NCBI RefSeq assembly: GCF_008041935.1
Contig: NZ_VKAC01000003.1
Span: forward strand, 248,001 to 312,000
DNA length: 64,000 nucleotides
Direction of reading: 5' to 3'
DNA from: Quadrisphaera setariae
Lineage (GTDB): Bacteria; Actinomycetota; Actinomycetes; Actinomycetales; Quadrisphaeraceae
Below the pieces are notes generated by a model. That model was not told the origin of the DNA, did not search any database, and saw only the letters and a program-made list of their open reading frames with translations. Of this stretch, positions 44,330-53,738 are shown piece by piece. The translations under genes and the position numbers were made by a program. Within the stretch, counting starts at the first letter, position 1, and each line of letters begins with the position of its first letter.

Positions 44330-44399
44330 GGTGCTGGCAGCGGTGGACCCGTGGGAGTGACGAGGTCGTCACCGGGATGGGGCCACCGCTGCCAGCACC
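44330..44399. repeat. Nested 17-bp inverted repeat between amidase and lepA
   Basis: The perfect 17-bp arms GGTGCTGGCAGCGGTGG (44330-44346) and its complement (44383-44399) enclose a second palindrome, GTGACGA-GG-TCGTCAC (44357-44372). The region codes for nothing recognisable. It is too far from either stop codon to be an ordinary terminator. Confidence 0.85.
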
Positions 44400-44468
44400 C
44401 GGGACCGGGCTCCGGTCGCCACCGCCGTCGGCGCCGATGGCGGGTCCGCTGCATGGGAGCATGGGCCA

Positions 44469-46373
44469 GTGCCAGCGTCCCCCACGTCGTCGTCCGCCGG
44501 GCTGGCGGGCATCCAGCCCGCGTCCACGGCGCCGGAGCGCCTCCGCAACTTCTGCATCATCGCCCACATCGACCACGGCAAGTCGACCCTGGCCGACCGC
44601 ATGCTGCAGATCACCGGCATCGTCGACGCGCGCGCCATGCGCGCCCAGTACCTCGACCGCATGGACATCGAGCGCGAGCGCGGCATCACCATCAAGAGCC
44701 AGGCCGTCCGCATGCCGTGGACGCCCCAGACGAGCACAGCACCGGGGCGGGTCGGCCAGGCGTACGCGCTCAACATGATCGACACGCCGGGGCACGTCGA
44801 CTTCACCTACGAGGTCTCGCGGTCCCTGGCGGCCTGCGAGGGCGCCGTGCTGCTGGTCGACGCCGCCCAGGGCATCGAGGCCCAGACGCTGGCCAACCTG
44901 TACCTGGCGATGGAGAACGACCTCGCCATCGTCCCCGTGCTCAACAAGATCGACCTCCCGGCGGCGCAGCCCGAGCGCTACGCCGAGGAGCTCGCCGGCC
45001 TGGTGGGCGGTGACCCGGCCGACGTCCTGCGGGTCTCCGGCAAGACGGGCGTGGGCGTGGAGGCGCTGCTCGACAGGATCGTCGACGTCGTCCCCGCCCC
45101 CGTGGGTGACCCGGACGCCCCGGCGCGAGCCATGATCTTCGACTCCGTCTACGACACCTACCGCGGCGTGGTCACCTACGTGCGCGTGGTCGACGGTGTG
45201 CTGCGTCCCCGCGAGCGCATCGCCATGATGTCGACCCGCGCGCAGCACGACCTGCTGGAGATCGGCGTCTCCAGCCCGGAGCCGACCCCGTCCGAGGGCC
45301 TGGGCGTGGGTGAGGTGGGCTACCTCATCACCGGCGTGAAGGACGTGCGGCAGAGCCGCGTCGGCGACACGGTGACGTCGGCGTCCAAGCCGGCGAGCGA
45401 GCCGGTCGGCGCCTACGAGGACCCCAAGCCCATGGTCTTCTCGGGCCTGTTCCCCATCGACGGGTCCGACTACCCGCTGCTGCGCGACGCCCTCGACAAG
45501 CTGAAGCTCAACGACGCCGCCCTGGCCTACGAGCCGGAGACGTCGGTGGCGCTGGGGTTCGGGTTCCGCTGCGGCTTCCTGGGGCTGCTGCACCTGGAGA
45601 TCACCCGCGACCGCCTGGAGCGCGAGTTCGGGCTGGACCTCATCTCCACCGCGCCGTCGGTGGTTTACGAGGTCACCCTCGACGACGGCCGCGAGGTCAC
45701 CGTCACCAACCCCAGCGAGTACCCCTCGGGCAAGGTCTCCGAGGTCCGCGAGCCCGTGGTCAAGGCCACCGTGCTCACCCCGGCCGACTACATCGGCACC
45801 GTCATGGAGCTGTGCCAGCAGCGCCGCGGCGAGCTGCAGGGCATGGACTACCTCTCCGAGGACCGGGTGGAGATGCGCTACCGCCTGCCCATGGCGGAGA
45901 TCGTCTTCGACTTCTTCGACGCGCTGAAGTCGCGCACCCGCGGGTACGCGAGCTTCGACTACGACGTCGACGGGGACCAGGCCGCCGACCTCGTCAAGGT
46001 CGACATCCTCCTGCAGGGCGAGCAGGTCGACGCGTTCAGCGCCATCGTCCACAAGGACAAGGCCTACGCGTACGGCGTGATGATGGCGAGCAAGCTGCGC
46101 GAGCTCATCCCGCGCCAGCAGTTCGAGGTGCCGGTGCAGGCCGCGATCGGCGCGCGCGTCATCGCCCGCGAGACCGTCCGGGCCATCCGCAAGGACGTCC
46201 TCGCCAAGTGCTACGGCGGTGACATCACCCGCAAGCGCAAGCTGCTGGAGAAGCAGAAGGAGGGCAAGAAGCGCATGAAGATGGTCGGTCGCGTGGAGGT
46301 CCCCCAGGAGGCGTTCATCGCCGCGCTCTCCACCGACGCGCCCACCGGCAAGGACGCCGCCGCCAAGAAGTGA
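44469..46373 (+). CDS. lepA: Elongation factor 4 (LepA)
   Basis: A 634-residue ribosome-binding GTPase acting in initiation/back-translocation or subunit biogenesis. G1 is AHIDHGKST (32-40), the G2 region [11 protein letters not shown]3 DTPGHVDF and G4 NKIDLP. The unique C-terminal domain has [45 protein letters not shown] short actinobacterial insert ([13 protein letters not shown]) lies between G2 and G3. The GTG at 44469 is taken to keep the whole N-terminus. Its terminator overlaps the end of the convergent GNAT gene. lepA-hemW-hrcA-dnaJ order is conserved in outline. Confidence 0.97.
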   Translation: MPASPTSSSAGLAGIQPASTAPERLRNFCIIAHIDHGKSTLADRMLQITGIVDARAMRAQYLDRMDIERERGITIKSQAVRMPWTPQTSTAPGRVGQAYALNMIDTPGHVDFTYEVSRSLAACEGAVLLVDAAQGIEAQTLANLYLAMENDLAIVPVLNKIDLPAAQPERYAEELAGLVGGDPADVLRVSGKTGVGVEALLDRIVDVVPAPVGDPDAPARAMIFDSVYDTYRGVVTYVRVVDGVLRPRERIAMMSTRAQHDLLEIGVSSPEPTPSEGLGVGEVGYLITGVKDVRQSRVGDTVTSASKPASEPVGAYEDPKPMVFSGLFPIDGSDYPLLRDALDKLKLNDAALAYEPETSVALGFGFRCGFLGLLHLEITRDRLEREFGLDLISTAPSVVYEVTLDDGREVTVTNPSEYPSGKVSEVREPVVKATVLTPADYIGTVMELCQQRRGELQGMDYLSEDRVEMRYRLPMAEIVFDFFDALKSRTRGYASFDYDVDGDQAADLVKVDILLQGEQVDAFSAIVHKDKAYAYGVMMASKLRELIPRQQFEVPVQAAIGARVIARETVRAIRKDVLAKCYGGDITRKRKLLEKQKEGKKRMKMVGRVEVPQEAFIAALSTDAPTGKDAAAKK

Positions 46374-46377
46374 GCCG

Positions 46378-46919
46378 TCAGCCGCAGCGGGCCGTCATCG
46401 CCCGCTGCGGCCCGGCGTCGCCGCCCAGGTAGCGGCCGACGTCGGCGAACCCGGCCTTCGCGTACGCCCGCAGGCCGGCGGGGTTGCGCTCGTTGACCGT
46501 CAGGACGACGACGCGCGCGGCCGGCGCGACGGCCGGTGCCAGCGCCACGGCCTCGCGGGCCGCGGCCGTCCCGGCCCCCGGCCCTGGTGCTGCTCCCCGA
46601 TGACGAACGAGCGCAGCAGCACCGCGGTGGCCGGGTCCCCGCCCGCGGCGGTGAGCAGCTGCGCCAGCTCGGCGTCCTGGTCGGGTGCTGCCGCACCGGC
46701 GTGGAGGACCCCGGCGCCGACCACGCGCTCGTCCTCGATCTCACCGCTGAGGACGACGAACGGCGTGCGGGCGGGGTCTGCGAGCGCCAGGGGGAAGGAC
46801 TCCGCCGGCGGCTTCGCGAACCGCGCCTGCTCGTCGCCGATGCGCAGGTGCTGCGCCTCGGCGAGCAGCGCGTCGTCGTCAGGTCCCACCACCACGAGCC
46901 TCACCGCCACAGCACCCAT
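46378..46919 (-). pseudogene. GNAT acetyltransferase, interrupted by a frameshift
   Basis: Reading from the ATG at 46919, the N-terminal part runs normally to SFVIGEQHQGRG, the start of the acetyl-CoA loop, then goes out of frame near 46572-46582 within a run of G/C. The next frame supplies exactly the missing rest: GTAAAREAVALAP, then VVVLTVNERNPAGLRAYAKAGFADVG and the end at 46378. One base missing from the coding strand accounts for this. The intact paralogue 0.8 kb away (47650-48216) has HQGRGYGTAAARQARALA at the same place. It is either a pseudogene or a sequencing error in a GC homopolymer. Confidence 0.8.
46381..46411 (+). terminator. lepA terminator inside the 3' end of the convergent GNAT gene
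   Basis: A perfect 12-bp stem (46381-46392 with 46400-46411), loop CGTCATC, beginning eight bases after the lepA stop. Confidence 0.7.
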
Positions 46920-46948
46920 CCTGCCGTCGCGGAGGCCCCCCTCCCGCA

Positions 46949-46986
46949 CGATCATGCACCTGAGCGCCACCTCCGGGGCATGATCG
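46949..46986. promoter_or_regulatory. Inverted repeat between divergent GNAT and MOSC genes
   Basis: CGATCATGC (46949-46957) and GCATGATCG (46978-46986) with a 20-base spacer. Each arm contains CATGAT facing one of the two genes, so it may be an operator or a pair of -10 elements. Confidence 0.5.
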
Positions 46987-46992
46987 GGCGCC

Positions 46993-47640
46993 GTGGGAAC
47001 CCTGATCGCCGTCTGCCGCGTGCACCAGCTGCTGCCCGACGCCGGGACCGTCGGCGTCACCGCCATCGACAAGCGGCCCGTCGACGGGCCGGTCAGGGTG
47101 CGGGCGCTGGGCGCCTACGGCGACGTCCAGGCCGACCGGTACGACCACGGCGGCCGCGACAAGGCGCTCTACGCCTACGCGCAGGAGGCCGCCGACCGCT
47201 GGGCCGCCGAGCTGGAGCGCGAGGTGCCGCCCGGGCTCTTCGGGGAGAACCTGCGCACGTCCGGGGTCGACGTCGACGGCGCGGAGGTCGGTGAGCGCTG
47301 GCGCATCGGCACCGGAGACGACGCCCTCGAGGTGGAGGTGACGATGCCCCGCACGCCGTGCGCCACCTTCGCCCGCCGGATGGGCGAGGAGCGGTGGGTG
47401 AGGCGCTTCGCCCGTTCCGGCGCTCCCGGGGCGTACCTGCGGGTGCTGCGCGCGGGGACGGTCGCCGCCGGTGACCCCGTGGAGGTGCTCTCGCGGCCGG
47501 GCCACGGGGTGGGCGTGGGCCGTTGGCTGGCGCAGACCGACCCCGCTGACGCGCGGACCCTCCTGGCGTGCGCCGCCGACGGCGGCCTCGACCTCGCCCC
47601 CGACGTGCGCGAGGTGGTGGAGGTGGTCGCCCGCCGCTGA
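46993..47640 (+). CDS. MOSC-domain protein (YiiM-like)
   Basis: A 215-residue MOSC protein, related to the C-terminal domain of Moco sulfurase and to YiiM, which reduces N-hydroxylated compounds. Motifs: AIDKRPVDGPVRVRALGAYGDVQADRYDHGGRDKALYAY and the catalytic-type Cys in VTMPRTPCATFARRMG. FGENLRTSGVDVDGAEVGERWRIG is the family's beta-barrel core. The GTG at 46993 gives the expected N-terminus. It is flanked by two related GNAT genes, one intact and one broken. Confidence 0.88.
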   Translation: MGTLIAVCRVHQLLPDAGTVGVTAIDKRPVDGPVRVRALGAYGDVQADRYDHGGRDKALYAYAQEAADRWAAELEREVPPGLFGENLRTSGVDVDGAEVGERWRIGTGDDALEVEVTMPRTPCATFARRMGEERWVRRFARSGAPGAYLRVLRAGTVAAGDPVEVLSRPGHGVGVGRWLAQTDPADARTLLACAADGGLDLAPDVREVVEVVARR

Positions 47641-47656
47641 CGCGGCTCGTCAGCGG
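47634..47656. terminator. Bidirectional terminator over the MOSC and GNAT stop codons
   Basis: A 9-bp perfect stem (47634-47642 with 47648-47656), loop CGGCT, which includes both convergent stop codons. Confidence 0.55.
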
Positions 47657-48216
47657 GGCTGCAGCGCCGCCACCATGACCACCTGCGGGTCTGCGGCCTG
47701 CGCCATCCACCGCGCGCCGCTGTCGGCGAAGCCCGCCCGGGCGTACGCGGTGCGCGCGGCGGTGTTGGACTCGTGCACGCACAGCACGAGCAGCTGCGCC
47801 TCCGGCTCCAGCGCGTGCGCCAGCGCCCGCGCCTGCCGCGCGGCCGCCGTCCCGTAGCCGCGGCCCTGGTGGGGGCGCCCCACGTAGAAGGCGCGCAGCA
47901 GCAGCCCGCGGGCCGGGTCGTCGAGGAGGTGCTCGAGCTGGCCGTGCCGGTCGAGGGTGCCGAAGCCGACCACGCGCTCCCCAGCGCCGGGACCGGGCAG
48001 CTGCGCCATCACCGCGAACGGGAGACGCAGCGGGTCGGCGCTCGCGGGCGGGTACGTCATGGAGGCTGGAAGGCAGTACCGGTCTTGCCCGGGCCCCGGC
48101 CTGAGCGCCAGCACGGACGCGAGGAGGCGCGGGTCGGTGGCCTCCGACAGCGCCTCCAGCCTCACCGCAGGCAGCGGCCGGGGCGCGCTCGCAGCTCCTC
48201 CACCCACGTCCCCCAT
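47650..48216 (-). CDS. GNAT-family N-acetyltransferase
   Basis: A 188-residue acetyltransferase. The acetyl-CoA motif A is GRPHQGRGYGTAAARQARALA, followed by motif B LLVLCVHESNTAARTAYARAGF. The substrate is unknown. The ATG at 48216 is chosen for family length. It is divergent from hemW (60 bases apart). It is the intact paralogue of the broken gene at 46378-46919, suggesting local duplication around the MOSC gene. Confidence 0.88.
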   Translation of the reverse strand: MGDVGGGAASAPRPLPAVRLEALSEATDPRLLASVLALRPGPGQDRYCLPASMTYPPASADPLRLPFAVMAQLPGPGAGERVVGFGTLDRHGQLEHLLDDPARGLLLRAFYVGRPHQGRGYGTAAARQARALAHALEPEAQLLVLCVHESNTAARTAYARAGFADSGARWMAQAADPQVVMVAALQPR

Positions 48217-48276
48217 CCCAGCACTGCCCGCCGTCAGGCGCGGCAGGGGTGGGATCGGGTGCGACGATGGACGGCG

Positions 48277-49596
48277 ATGAGCCCCGCCCTGCCCGACGGC
48301 GACCCCGCCCCCGCCGACGGGCTCCTCCCGCCGACCGCGGCGGTCAGCGCCGCAGCCCGCGACCTCGGCGTCTACCTGCACGTGCCGTTCTGCCGCGTGC
48401 GCTGCGGCTACTGCGACTTCAACACCTACACCGCCTCCGAGCTCGGTCCGCCCGAGCTGCCCGGCGCCTCCCAGGCCGGCTACGCCGGCGCCCTCGTGGA
48501 GGAGGTGGCGCTCGCGGCACGGGTGCTCGACGCCTCGGGCCTGCCGCGCCGCGAGGTCTCCACGGTCTTCGTCGGCGGCGGCACGCCCACGCTGCTGCCC
48601 GCCGCCGACCTGGCCCGCGGTCTCGACGCCGTGCGTGAGCACCTGGGCCTGGCCGCGGGTGCGGAGGTGACCACCGAGGCCAACCCCGACTCGGTGACCC
48701 CCGCCTCGCTCGCCGAGCTCGCGGAGGCCGGGTACACGCGCGTCAGCTTCGGCATGCAGTCGGCGGTGCCGCACGTCCTCGCCGTCCTCGAGCGCACCCA
48801 CGACCCCGCCCGCGTGCCGCAGGCCGTCCGCTGGGCCCGCGAGGCGGGCCTGGCCGTCAGCCTCGACCTCATCTACGGCGCGCCGGGGGAGTCGCTGGAC
48901 GACTGGCGCACCAGCCTGGACGCCGCGCTCGCCTGCGAGCCCGACCACCTCTCCGCCTACGCCCTCGTGGTGGAGGACGGCACCGCCATGGCCGCCCGCG
49001 TGCGCCGCGGCGAGCTGCCCGCGCCCGACCCCGACGACGAGGCCGCCCAGTACGAGCTCGCCGACGCCGTCCTGCGCGAGGCCGGCTACGGCTGGTACGA
49101 GGTGAGCAACTGGGCGCGCACCCCCGCCGACGCCTGCCGCCACAACGTCGCCTACTGGCGCGGCCAGGACTGGTGGGGCGCAGGCCCCGGTGCGCACAGC
49201 CACGTCGGCGGAGTCCGTTGGTGGAACGCCAAGCACCCCGCCGCGTGGGCCCGCCGCCTGGCCGCCGGCACCAGCCCCGCGGTGGGCCGGGAGGTCCTCG
49301 ACGACGACGCCCGCGCGGTCGAGGCCGTGCTCCTCGGCGTCCGCCTGGCCGAGGGGCTGCCGACCGCGCTCGTGCCGCCCGCCGGGCTCGCGCAGGTGCC
49401 GCGCCTCGTGGCCGACGGCCTGCTGGAACCCCCGGCGACCGGCGCAGCACGCGACGGCGCCCCCGACACCGACCAGCCGCGGCTGCGGCTGACGCTGCGG
49501 GGGCGCCTGCTGGCCGACGCCGTCGTCCGCGCCCTCCTCGGCTGGGATGGGCAGGACGACGACGCCACCGGCGTCACTTCACGAGCCGCCAGTTGA
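48277..49596 (+). CDS. hemW: HemW-like radical SAM protein
   Basis: A 439-residue radical SAM protein, formerly annotated as oxygen-independent coproporphyrinogen III oxidase; HemW proteins bind haem and act as haem chaperones. The 4Fe-4S site is CRVRCGYC (C39, C43, C46) with the HemW-type CDF following. VFVGGGTPTLLP and YEVSNWA are conserved, and the C-terminal HemN domain follows. The ATG is at 48277. Its 3' end overlaps the convergent DUF4870 gene by 23 bases. Confidence 0.94.
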   Translation: MSPALPDGDPAPADGLLPPTAAVSAAARDLGVYLHVPFCRVRCGYCDFNTYTASELGPPELPGASQAGYAGALVEEVALAARVLDASGLPRREVSTVFVGGGTPTLLPAADLARGLDAVREHLGLAAGAEVTTEANPDSVTPASLAELAEAGYTRVSFGMQSAVPHVLAVLERTHDPARVPQAVRWAREAGLAVSLDLIYGAPGESLDDWRTSLDAALACEPDHLSAYALVVEDGTAMAARVRRGELPAPDPDDEAAQYELADAVLREAGYGWYEVSNWARTPADACRHNVAYWRGQDWWGAGPGAHSHVGGVRWWNAKHPAAWARRLAAGTSPAVGREVLDDDARAVEAVLLGVRLAEGLPTALVPPAGLAQVPRLVADGLLEPPATGAARDGAPDTDQPRLRLTLRGRLLADAVVRALLGWDGQDDDATGVTSRAAS

Positions 49597-50233
49597 CCGG
49601 GTAGCGGTAGTCGACGCCCTGGTTGGCCTTCACCGCCGCGATGATCACGAACACGAGCGCCGCGACCCCGACCGGCAGGTACAGCAGCAGGCCCAGGCCG
49701 AACGTGACCACGGAGACGACCCCGAGCGCCAGGAACACGACGTTCACGAGGATCTGGAAGTCCAGCGCCTCGGCGGCCTGGCTGCGGACGAAGTGGCCGC
49801 GGTCCTTCAGCACCAGGTAGATCACCAGAGGGCCCACGAAGGTCAGCCCGATGATCGAGCTGACGATCGACGACACGTGCGCCAGGCACGCCCACAGGCG
49901 CTGGTCCTGCGGGCTGATCTCCGCCGGGAGGGCGTAGCCCTGCTGCGGGTGGCCCTGCTGCTGGTACCCGGACTGCGGGTGGCCCTGCTGCGGGCCGGGC
50001 GCGGAGTACCCCTGCTGCCCCGGGTGCGCGTACCCCTGCTGCGGGGGCGGCGGCTGCTGGCCGTAGGGCGGGGCCTGCTGGCCGTAGGACGGGGCGGACG
50101 CTCCCGGCGCCGTCGCGGTGCCGGGCTCGGTGGGCTGCTCGCCGTAGCCGCTGCCGTACTGCCCGTGCTGCGGCGGTGGCACCTCTCCGGGCTGGTCAGG
50201 CTGGTCGGACGGCCGGCCGTGCTGCTCGGGCAC
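49574..50233 (-). CDS. DUF4870 membrane protein with Gln/Pro/Gly-rich N-terminus
   Basis: A 219-residue protein. Residues 1 to ~105 are low-complexity (repeated GQQ, PQQGY, HPQ), probably disordered. The DUF4870 part then starts ISPQDQRLWACLAHVSSIV with three helices, and conserved LVIYLVLKDRGHFVRSQAAEALDFQ. DUF4870/Tic20-like proteins have no firm function. The GTG at 50233 has GAGGAGGAGAA upstream. The repeat tract is built of CTGCTG/CCCTGCTGCGG-type units, so its length may vary between strains. Confidence 0.88.
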   Translation of the reverse strand: MPEQHGRPSDQPDQPGEVPPPQHGQYGSGYGEQPTEPGTATAPGASAPSYGQQAPPYGQQPPPPQQGYAHPGQQGYSAPGPQQGHPQSGYQQQGHPQQGYALPAEISPQDQRLWACLAHVSSIVSSIIGLTFVGPLVIYLVLKDRGHFVRSQAAEALDFQILVNVVFLALGVVSVVTFGLGLLLYLPVGVAALVFVIIAAVKANQGVDYRYPVNWRLVK

Positions 50234-50356
50234 TTCTCCTCCTCAGGGCCCGGGGCTGTCCGCGGACCCGCCCCCAGCGTCTCGGAAACGCGGGCGCGGC
50301 ACCAGCGCCACACGCCCGGACGGCGGCCCTCGTCGTCGTCCTGCTCGGTCGAGGCG

Positions 50357-51358
50357 TCAGCGGTCGAGCTGGTCCCCGGTGACGAAGTCGATGAGCTCCT
50401 CCACCCGCCCGGACAGCGTCGGCTCGAGGTCGGCGATGGTCCGCACGCTGGCCAGCACCCGCTGCCAGCCGCGGGCGAGGTCGGCGGGGGTCTCGCGCGG
50501 CCAGCCGAGGGCCTCGAGCACGCCCTCCTTCCAGGGGCGCCCGCGCGGCACCACGGGCCAGGCGTCCAGGCCGAGGCGCGCCGGGCGCACGGCCTGCCAC
50601 ACGTCGACGTAGGGGTGGCCCACCACGAGCACGTGCTGGGCGGCGCCCGGCGCCGCCCTCAGCGCGTCCGCCACGAGCCGGGTCTCCTTGGAGCCGGTCA
50701 CGAGGTGGTCGACGAGCACCCCGACGCGCCGCCCCGGACCGGGCTGGAAGTCCGCCACCGCCGCCGCGAGGTGGTCCACGCCCTGCAGGCCCTCCACGAC
50801 GACGCCCTCGACGCGCAGGTCGTCCCCCCAGACCTTCTCCACCAGCTCGGCGTCGTGCTTGCCCTCCACCCAGATCCGCGACCCGCGGGCCACGCGGGCC
50901 CGAGCCCCTTCCACGGCGAAGGACCCGCTGGCGGTGCGGCCCGGGCGCAGCGGGGCCGCCCCCGAGGCCGTCCGGGCGGCGGCGGGGGGAGCGACCGGTG
51001 GCACGAGCCTCACGGGCTGGCCCTCCTCGAGGAACCCGGCGCCGAGGGGGAAGGAGCGCGTGCGGCCCTTCCAGTCCTCCAGCACCACCACGTGCACGCC
51101 GCCGGCCTTCTCGACGCGCACCACGGCGCCGCTCCAGCCGGTCTCGACGTCCTCCACCACGAGGCCGGGGGACGCGGGGACCTCGCGGCTGGCGGCGCGG
51201 GCGCGGCGGCGGCCGGTGGTGGGGTCGGTGACGGTGTCGCCGCGGCGCAGCGGCTCCCGAGCGCCCCACCCCCCGTACAGCGCTGAGGACGACGACGCGG
51301 GCGGCGCCGAGCGAGGTGCGGACGCGGGCCGGCGCGGGGGTGTCGGGGGAGTCGGCAC
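50357..51358 (-). CDS. DUF3097 family protein
   Basis: A 333-residue soluble protein of an actinobacteria-specific family, usually next to hemW/hrcA. Visible: DTVTDPTTGRRRA and VVEDVETGWSGAVVRVEKAGGVHVVVLEDWKGRTRSFPLG in the first half. A Toprim-like stretch follows: RIWVEGKHDAELVEKVWGDDLR, VVVEGLQGVDHLAA and RVGVLVDHLVTGSKE. The pattern of Glu and DxD-like Asp suggests a nucleic-acid enzyme, but no activity is known. The GTG at 51358 lies seven bases after a TAGCGT -10 on the minus strand. It is divergent from hrcA. Confidence 0.88.
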   Translation of the reverse strand: MPTPPTPPRRPASAPRSAPPASSSSALYGGWGAREPLRRGDTVTDPTTGRRRARAASREVPASPGLVVEDVETGWSGAVVRVEKAGGVHVVVLEDWKGRTRSFPLGAGFLEEGQPVRLVPPVAPPAAARTASGAAPLRPGRTASGSFAVEGARARVARGSRIWVEGKHDAELVEKVWGDDLRVEGVVVEGLQGVDHLAAAVADFQPGPGRRVGVLVDHLVTGSKETRLVADALRAAPGAAQHVLVVGHPYVDVWQAVRPARLGLDAWPVVPRGRPWKEGVLEALGWPRETPADLARGWQRVLASVRTIADLEPTLSGRVEELIDFVTGDQLDR

Positions 51359-51365
51359 CCGATCG

Positions 51366-51371
51366 ACGCTA
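51366..51371 (-). promoter_or_regulatory. -10 element of leaderless promoter (DUF3097 gene)
   Basis: TAGCGT on the minus strand, seven bases, then the GTG at 51358. Confidence 0.6.
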
Positions 51372-51394
51372 CCTGCGCCTCCGGCCGGACGGCG

Positions 51395-51400
51395 TAGGAT
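51395..51400 (+). promoter_or_regulatory. -10 element of hrcA-dnaJ promoter
   Basis: TAGGAT, its last base shared with the CIRCE operator, about 100 bases before the hrcA start. Confidence 0.6.
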
Positions 51401-51426
51401 TGGCACTCCGCGCCGCTGAGTGCCAG
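51400..51426 (+). promoter_or_regulatory. CIRCE operator for HrcA
   Basis: TTGGCACTC-N9-GAGTGCCAG, matching the CIRCE consensus TTAGCACTC-N9-GAGTGCTAA in spacing and core. Eight of nine positions are complementary. It overlaps the start point of the hrcA-dnaJ promoter, so HrcA would repress its own operon. Confidence 0.92.
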
Positions 51427-51500
51427 AGCCCGTGCCGGGCCCGCCGCACCGGAGGCGCCGCAGCACCGACAGGACCGTCGACAGCAGGGAGGGACGCACC

Positions 51501-52541
51501 GTGACCGAGCCCCGGCGCCTCGCCGTCCTGCGGGCCATCGTCGAGGACTACGTCGCCACGCAGGAGCCGGTCGGCTCCAAGGCGCTGGTCGAGCGGCACG
51601 CCCTCGGGGTCTCCCCGGCCACCATCCGCAACGACATGGCGGCGCTGGAGGAGGAGGGGCTCATCGCCCAGCCCCACACCAGCGCCGGGCGCGTCCCCAC
51701 CGACAAGGGCTACCGCGCGTTCGTCGACGGCCTGCCCGCCGTGCGCCCGCTGTCACCGGCGGAGAAGCGCGCCATCGACAGGCTGCTCGGCGGGGGCGGC
51801 CAGCCGGTCGACCTCGACGACGTGCTCGAGCGCACGGTCCGCGCGCTCGCGCAGCTGACGCACCAGGTGGCCGTCATCCAGTACCCGTCCCTGGCGCGGG
51901 CCCGGGTGCGGCACGTGGAGCTGGTGCAGCTGGCGCCGCGGCGCCTCGTGCTCGTCCTCATCACCGACAGCGGCCGCGTGGAGCAGCGCTCCGTGGAGGT
52001 GGCACCCGAGGCCCCCGAGGTGGCCGCTGACCTCGTGACCGAGCTGCGCGGCAGGCTCAACGCAGCCACCGCCAGCCGTCGCGCCGACGAGGCCGTGGCC
52101 GCCCTCGACGCCCTCGTCGCCAGCACCCGTCCCGAGGACGCCGCGGCCGCCGCCGCGGTGGCCGGTGCGCTGCGGTCGGCGCTGGACGCCACCCGCGAGG
52201 AGCGGATGGTGCTGGCCGGCACCGCCAACCTCGTGCGCGGCGCGGGCGGCTTCTCCGCCTCCGTCGCGCCGGTGCTGGAGGCCATCGAGGAGCAGGTGGT
52301 GGTGCTGCGCCTGCTCGCCGAGATGGCCGACGACCCCGCCAGCGGCGTCTCGGTGCGCATCGGCCGCGAGATCGTGCACAGCGGCCTGTCCGACGCCGCC
52401 GTGGTCGCCTCCGGCTACGGCTCGGGCGGCGAGGTGGTCGCCCGCCTGGGCATCCTGGGTCCCACGCGCATGGACTACCCCACCTCGATCGCCGCGGTGC
52501 GCGCCGTCGCCCGCTACCTCAGCAGGGTGCTGGCGCGGTGA
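51501..52541 (+). CDS. hrcA: Heat-inducible transcription repressor HrcA
   Basis: A 346-residue repressor of class I heat-shock genes. The winged HTH is at the N-terminus ([46 protein letters not shown], followed by [16 protein letters not shown]). The GAF-like dimer domain ends [25 protein letters not shown], the family C-terminus. The GTG at 51501 follows GGGAGGG. It is preceded by its own CIRCE element and followed by dnaJ 53 bases on. Confidence 0.97.
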   Translation: MTEPRRLAVLRAIVEDYVATQEPVGSKALVERHALGVSPATIRNDMAALEEEGLIAQPHTSAGRVPTDKGYRAFVDGLPAVRPLSPAEKRAIDRLLGGGGQPVDLDDVLERTVRALAQLTHQVAVIQYPSLARARVRHVELVQLAPRRLVLVLITDSGRVEQRSVEVAPEAPEVAADLVTELRGRLNAATASRRADEAVAALDALVASTRPEDAAAAAAVAGALRSALDATREERMVLAGTANLVRGAGGFSASVAPVLEAIEEQVVVLRLLAEMADDPASGVSVRIGREIVHSGLSDAAVVASGYGSGGEVVARLGILGPTRMDYPTSIAAVRAVARYLSRVLAR

Positions 52542-52594
52542 GCCGCCCCGGCTCGTCCGCCGACCCCTCCCGACTCCTCAGGAGCATCTGACCC

Positions 52595-53731
52595 GTGCCG
52601 ACCGACCACTACACCGCCCTCGGGGTCCCGCGCGACGCGAGCACCGAGGACGTCAAGAAGGCCTACCGCAAGCTCGCCCGCCAGCTGCACCCGGACGTCA
52701 ACCCCGACGCCGGCGAGCGCTTCAAGGAGGTCTCGGCCGCCTACGAGGTGCTGAGCAACCCCGACAAGCGCCGCGTCTACGACGCGACCGGCAGCTCCGG
52801 CGGTCCCGGCGGCTTCGGGGGCGGCGGCTTCCCCGGCGGTGCGCAGGCCTTCGACCTAGGCGACCTGTTCGGCACCTTCTTCGGCGGCGGGGGCGGTGCC
52901 GCCCGCGGCCCGGTGCCCCGCGCGCAGCCGGGCCAGGACGCGCTGATCCGCCTCGAGGTCGACCTCGCGGAGGCGGTCTTCGGCGCCGAGCGCGAGATCA
53001 CCGTGGACACCGCCGTCGTCTGCCCGACCTGCGGCGGGAACTGCGCCGCGCCGGGCACGCAGGTCCGCACCTGCGACGTCTGCCACGGCCAGGGGCAGGT
53101 GCAGCGCGCCGCCCGGTCGCTGCTGGGCCAGGTGCTCACCACCTCCCCGTGCCCCGCCTGCGGCGGCTACGGCACCACCATCCCCGACCCCTGCAACGAG
53201 TGCGCCGGTGACGGCCGCGTGCGCCGCCGCCGGACGCTGACCATCCGCGTGCCCGCGGGTGTCGACACCGGCACCCGCATCCAGCTGTCCGGCCAGGGCG
53301 AGGTCGGCCCCGGTGGTGGCCCCGCGGGTGACCTGTACGTCGAGGTGGTCCAGCGCCAGCACGACCTGTTCACCCGCCGCGGAGAGGACCTGCACGCCAC
53401 GCTGCCCGTGCCGATGACCGCCGCGGCGCTGGGCACGGTGCTGGAGATGGAGACCCTCGACGGCATGCGCGAGGTCGAGGTGCGCCCGGGCACCCAGCCC
53501 GCCGAGGTGGTCGTGCTGCGGGGCCTGGGCGCGGCGCGCCTGCGCTCCGGTGGCCGCGGGGACCTGCACGTCCACATCGACGTGCAGGTGCCCAGGGGCC
53601 TGGACGACGAGCAGGCCGACCTGCTGCGCCAGCTGGCGCGGCTGCGCGGCGAGGAGCGCCCGGAGGGGCGCCTGTCGCCGGCCTCCGGCGGGGTGTTCTC
53701 CCGCCTCAAGCGCGGCTTCTCCGGCCGCTAG
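52595..53731 (+). CDS. dnaJ: Chaperone DnaJ
   Basis: A 378-residue Hsp40. The J domain has HPD at residues 32-34. A Gly/Phe-rich region follows, then a zinc domain with four Cys motifs: [24 protein letters not shown] and CNECAGDG. The first departs slightly from CxxCxGxG. The C-terminal peptide-binding domains follow. It is co-transcribed with hrcA under CIRCE. The 16S rRNA methyltransferase gene rsmE, which often follows dnaJ in actinobacteria, is not here. Confidence 0.97.
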   Translation: MPTDHYTALGVPRDASTEDVKKAYRKLARQLHPDVNPDAGERFKEVSAAYEVLSNPDKRRVYDATGSSGGPGGFGGGGFPGGAQAFDLGDLFGTFFGGGGGAARGPVPRAQPGQDALIRLEVDLAEAVFGAEREITVDTAVVCPTCGGNCAAPGTQVRTCDVCHGQGQVQRAARSLLGQVLTTSPCPACGGYGTTIPDPCNECAGDGRVRRRRTLTIRVPAGVDTGTRIQLSGQGEVGPGGGPAGDLYVEVVQRQHDLFTRRGEDLHATLPVPMTAAALGTVLEMETLDGMREVEVRPGTQPAEVVVLRGLGAARLRSGGRGDLHVHIDVQVPRGLDDEQADLLRQLARLRGEERPEGRLSPASGGVFSRLKRGFSGR

Positions 53732-53738
53732 GCCGGCG

